A stretch of 64,000 bases of DNA from Lysobacter daejeonensis GH1-9 (GTDB taxonomy: Bacteria; Pseudomonadota; Gammaproteobacteria; Xanthomonadales; Xanthomonadaceae). Below the pieces are notes generated by a model. It was given only the letters and a program-made list of their open reading frames with translations, was not told the origin of the DNA and did not search any database. Shown here one piece after another: positions 63,543-64,000 of the stretch. The first letter of the stretch is position 1, and each line of letters starts with the position of its first letter. The stretch covers positions 62,001 through 126,000 of the forward strand of contig NZ_AVPU01000005.1 of NCBI RefSeq assembly GCF_000768355.1. The letters are read 5' to 3'. The position numbers and the translations under genes were made by a program.

Positions 63543-64000
63543 ATGCCTTTGCCCGCGCATTCACGTCAACCCGCGGACCGGGCTGGGTTGAACTGGTTCA
63601 GCACGCTGGATGGACAGGGGCTGTTGGCCGCGGAGTACCCGATCGGTTCCCTGGTACTCGCCGGCTGTCCGGCGCTGCCTTGGGCCTGGATTGGCGTGGC
63701 CGCAGCGGAGCCGCCGCCCAACGACAGCCGTCGCGGCTTGTTGCTGCACCGGCGCGACGAGGGATTCTCTGGCGCGGTGCGCTGTGGCCTGCCGCTGCCC
63801 CTGGCCAGCGAGTCGATGGGGGCATTGCTGGTGCAGCACGCGCTGGACGATGGCCTTGCTGTCGAGGAAACGCTGGGCGAATGCGAGCGCGTGCTGGCGC
63901 CCGGCGGGACGCTATGGCTGACAGCGCTCAACCCCTGGAGCCCTTACCGCATGCGTTGGGCGGGGGAGGGACTGCGCGCCCGGCATCCCGGCGCCTGGCA
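63543..64000 (+). CDS. YafS-like SAM-dependent methyltransferase, 3'-truncated by window
   Basis: The first 152 residues of a gene running off the right edge. The reading starts [20 protein letters not shown] and includes EYPIGSLVLAGCPALPWAWI, LASESMGALLVQHALDDGL (the 'vL.HvLe' methyltransferase strand) and ECERVLAPGGTLWLTALNPW. This is the class I methyltransferase found divergent to gloB (YafS in E. coli), although the SAM-binding GxGxG motif is degenerate here (LVLAGCP). The substrate is unknown. Confidence 0.78.
   Translation, partial: MPLPAHSRQPADRAGLNWFSTLDGQGLLAAEYPIGSLVLAGCPALPWAWIGVAAAEPPPNDSRRGLLLHRRDEGFSGAVRCGLPLPLASESMGALLVQHALDDGLAVEETLGECERVLAPGGTLWLTALNPWSPYRMRWAGEGLRARHPGAW

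Overview
The window is GC-rich, densely packed chromosomal DNA from a gammaproteobacterium. The best guess is the Xanthomonadaceae/Lysobacteraceae (Lysobacter, Luteimonas, Stenotrophomonas-like). This rests on the tig-clpP-clpX-lon-hupB-ppiD block, creBCD, a 'pathogenicity-like' DUF2007 protein, a homodimer-type NAD isocitrate dehydrogenase, and bpt. No species is claimed. All functional calls are from reading the translated sequence, not from database searches.

Layout. 1-5.2 kb: end of a ligand-binding-domain protein, DUF423, an AlkA-type glycosylase, then a minus-strand group of two paralogous PH-like membrane proteins flanking a VanY-type peptidase and an acyltransferase. 5.2-6.6 kb: a compact four-gene operon (SPFH protein, 23-residue membrane peptide, Arc-like repressor, DUF4177) behind a promoter that carries two perfect palindromes one helical turn apart. 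6.7-20 kb: housekeeping and hypothetical genes (purT, exonuclease/phosphatase-like lipoprotein, bpt, tesB, AmpD-like amidase, YqiA-like hydrolase, rlmKL, a PmtA-like methyltransferase, pirin). 20-26.6 kb: mfd, acetyltransferases, chrA, rlmJ. 26.7-30.3 kb: creBCD with a textbook cre-tag before creD. 30.3-31.8 kb: coupled GNAT/nitrilase pair. 31.8-39.4 kb: phosphate block phoB-phoR-ppk-ppx, all joined by short gaps or ATGA overlaps, followed by a GT4 glycosyltransferase and a PAP2 phosphatase. Pho-box-like direct repeats lie before both phoB and the glycosyltransferase. 39.4-45.7 kb: M48 protease, grx, an AhpD-like protein, icd, an NhaC-type antiporter and a BI-1 family protein.

45.8-46.4 kb is a five-tRNA cluster (Pro-TGG, Arg-TCT, His-GTG, Lys-CTT, Leu-TAG), followed by a 61-bp tandem repeat. 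46.8-60.7 kb is the protein quality-control block tig-clpP-clpX-lon-hupB-ppiD. It is interrupted by a secreted subtilisin (between clpX and lon) and, behind tRNA-Val and tRNA-Asp, by an AT-richer XhoI/PaeR7I-type restriction-modification pair. clpP and lon have good heat-shock (sigma-32) promoter matches. 60.8-64 kb: fabI, an MltD-like transglycosylase, gloB, and the start of a YafS-like methyltransferase cut by the window end.

The points most worth following are the SPFH/Arc-like operon with its tandem-palindrome operator, the candidate Pho control of the glycosyltransferase/PAP2 pair (possible membrane lipid remodelling), the 23-residue peptide, and the restriction-modification island with its own dyad and a possible small leader gene.
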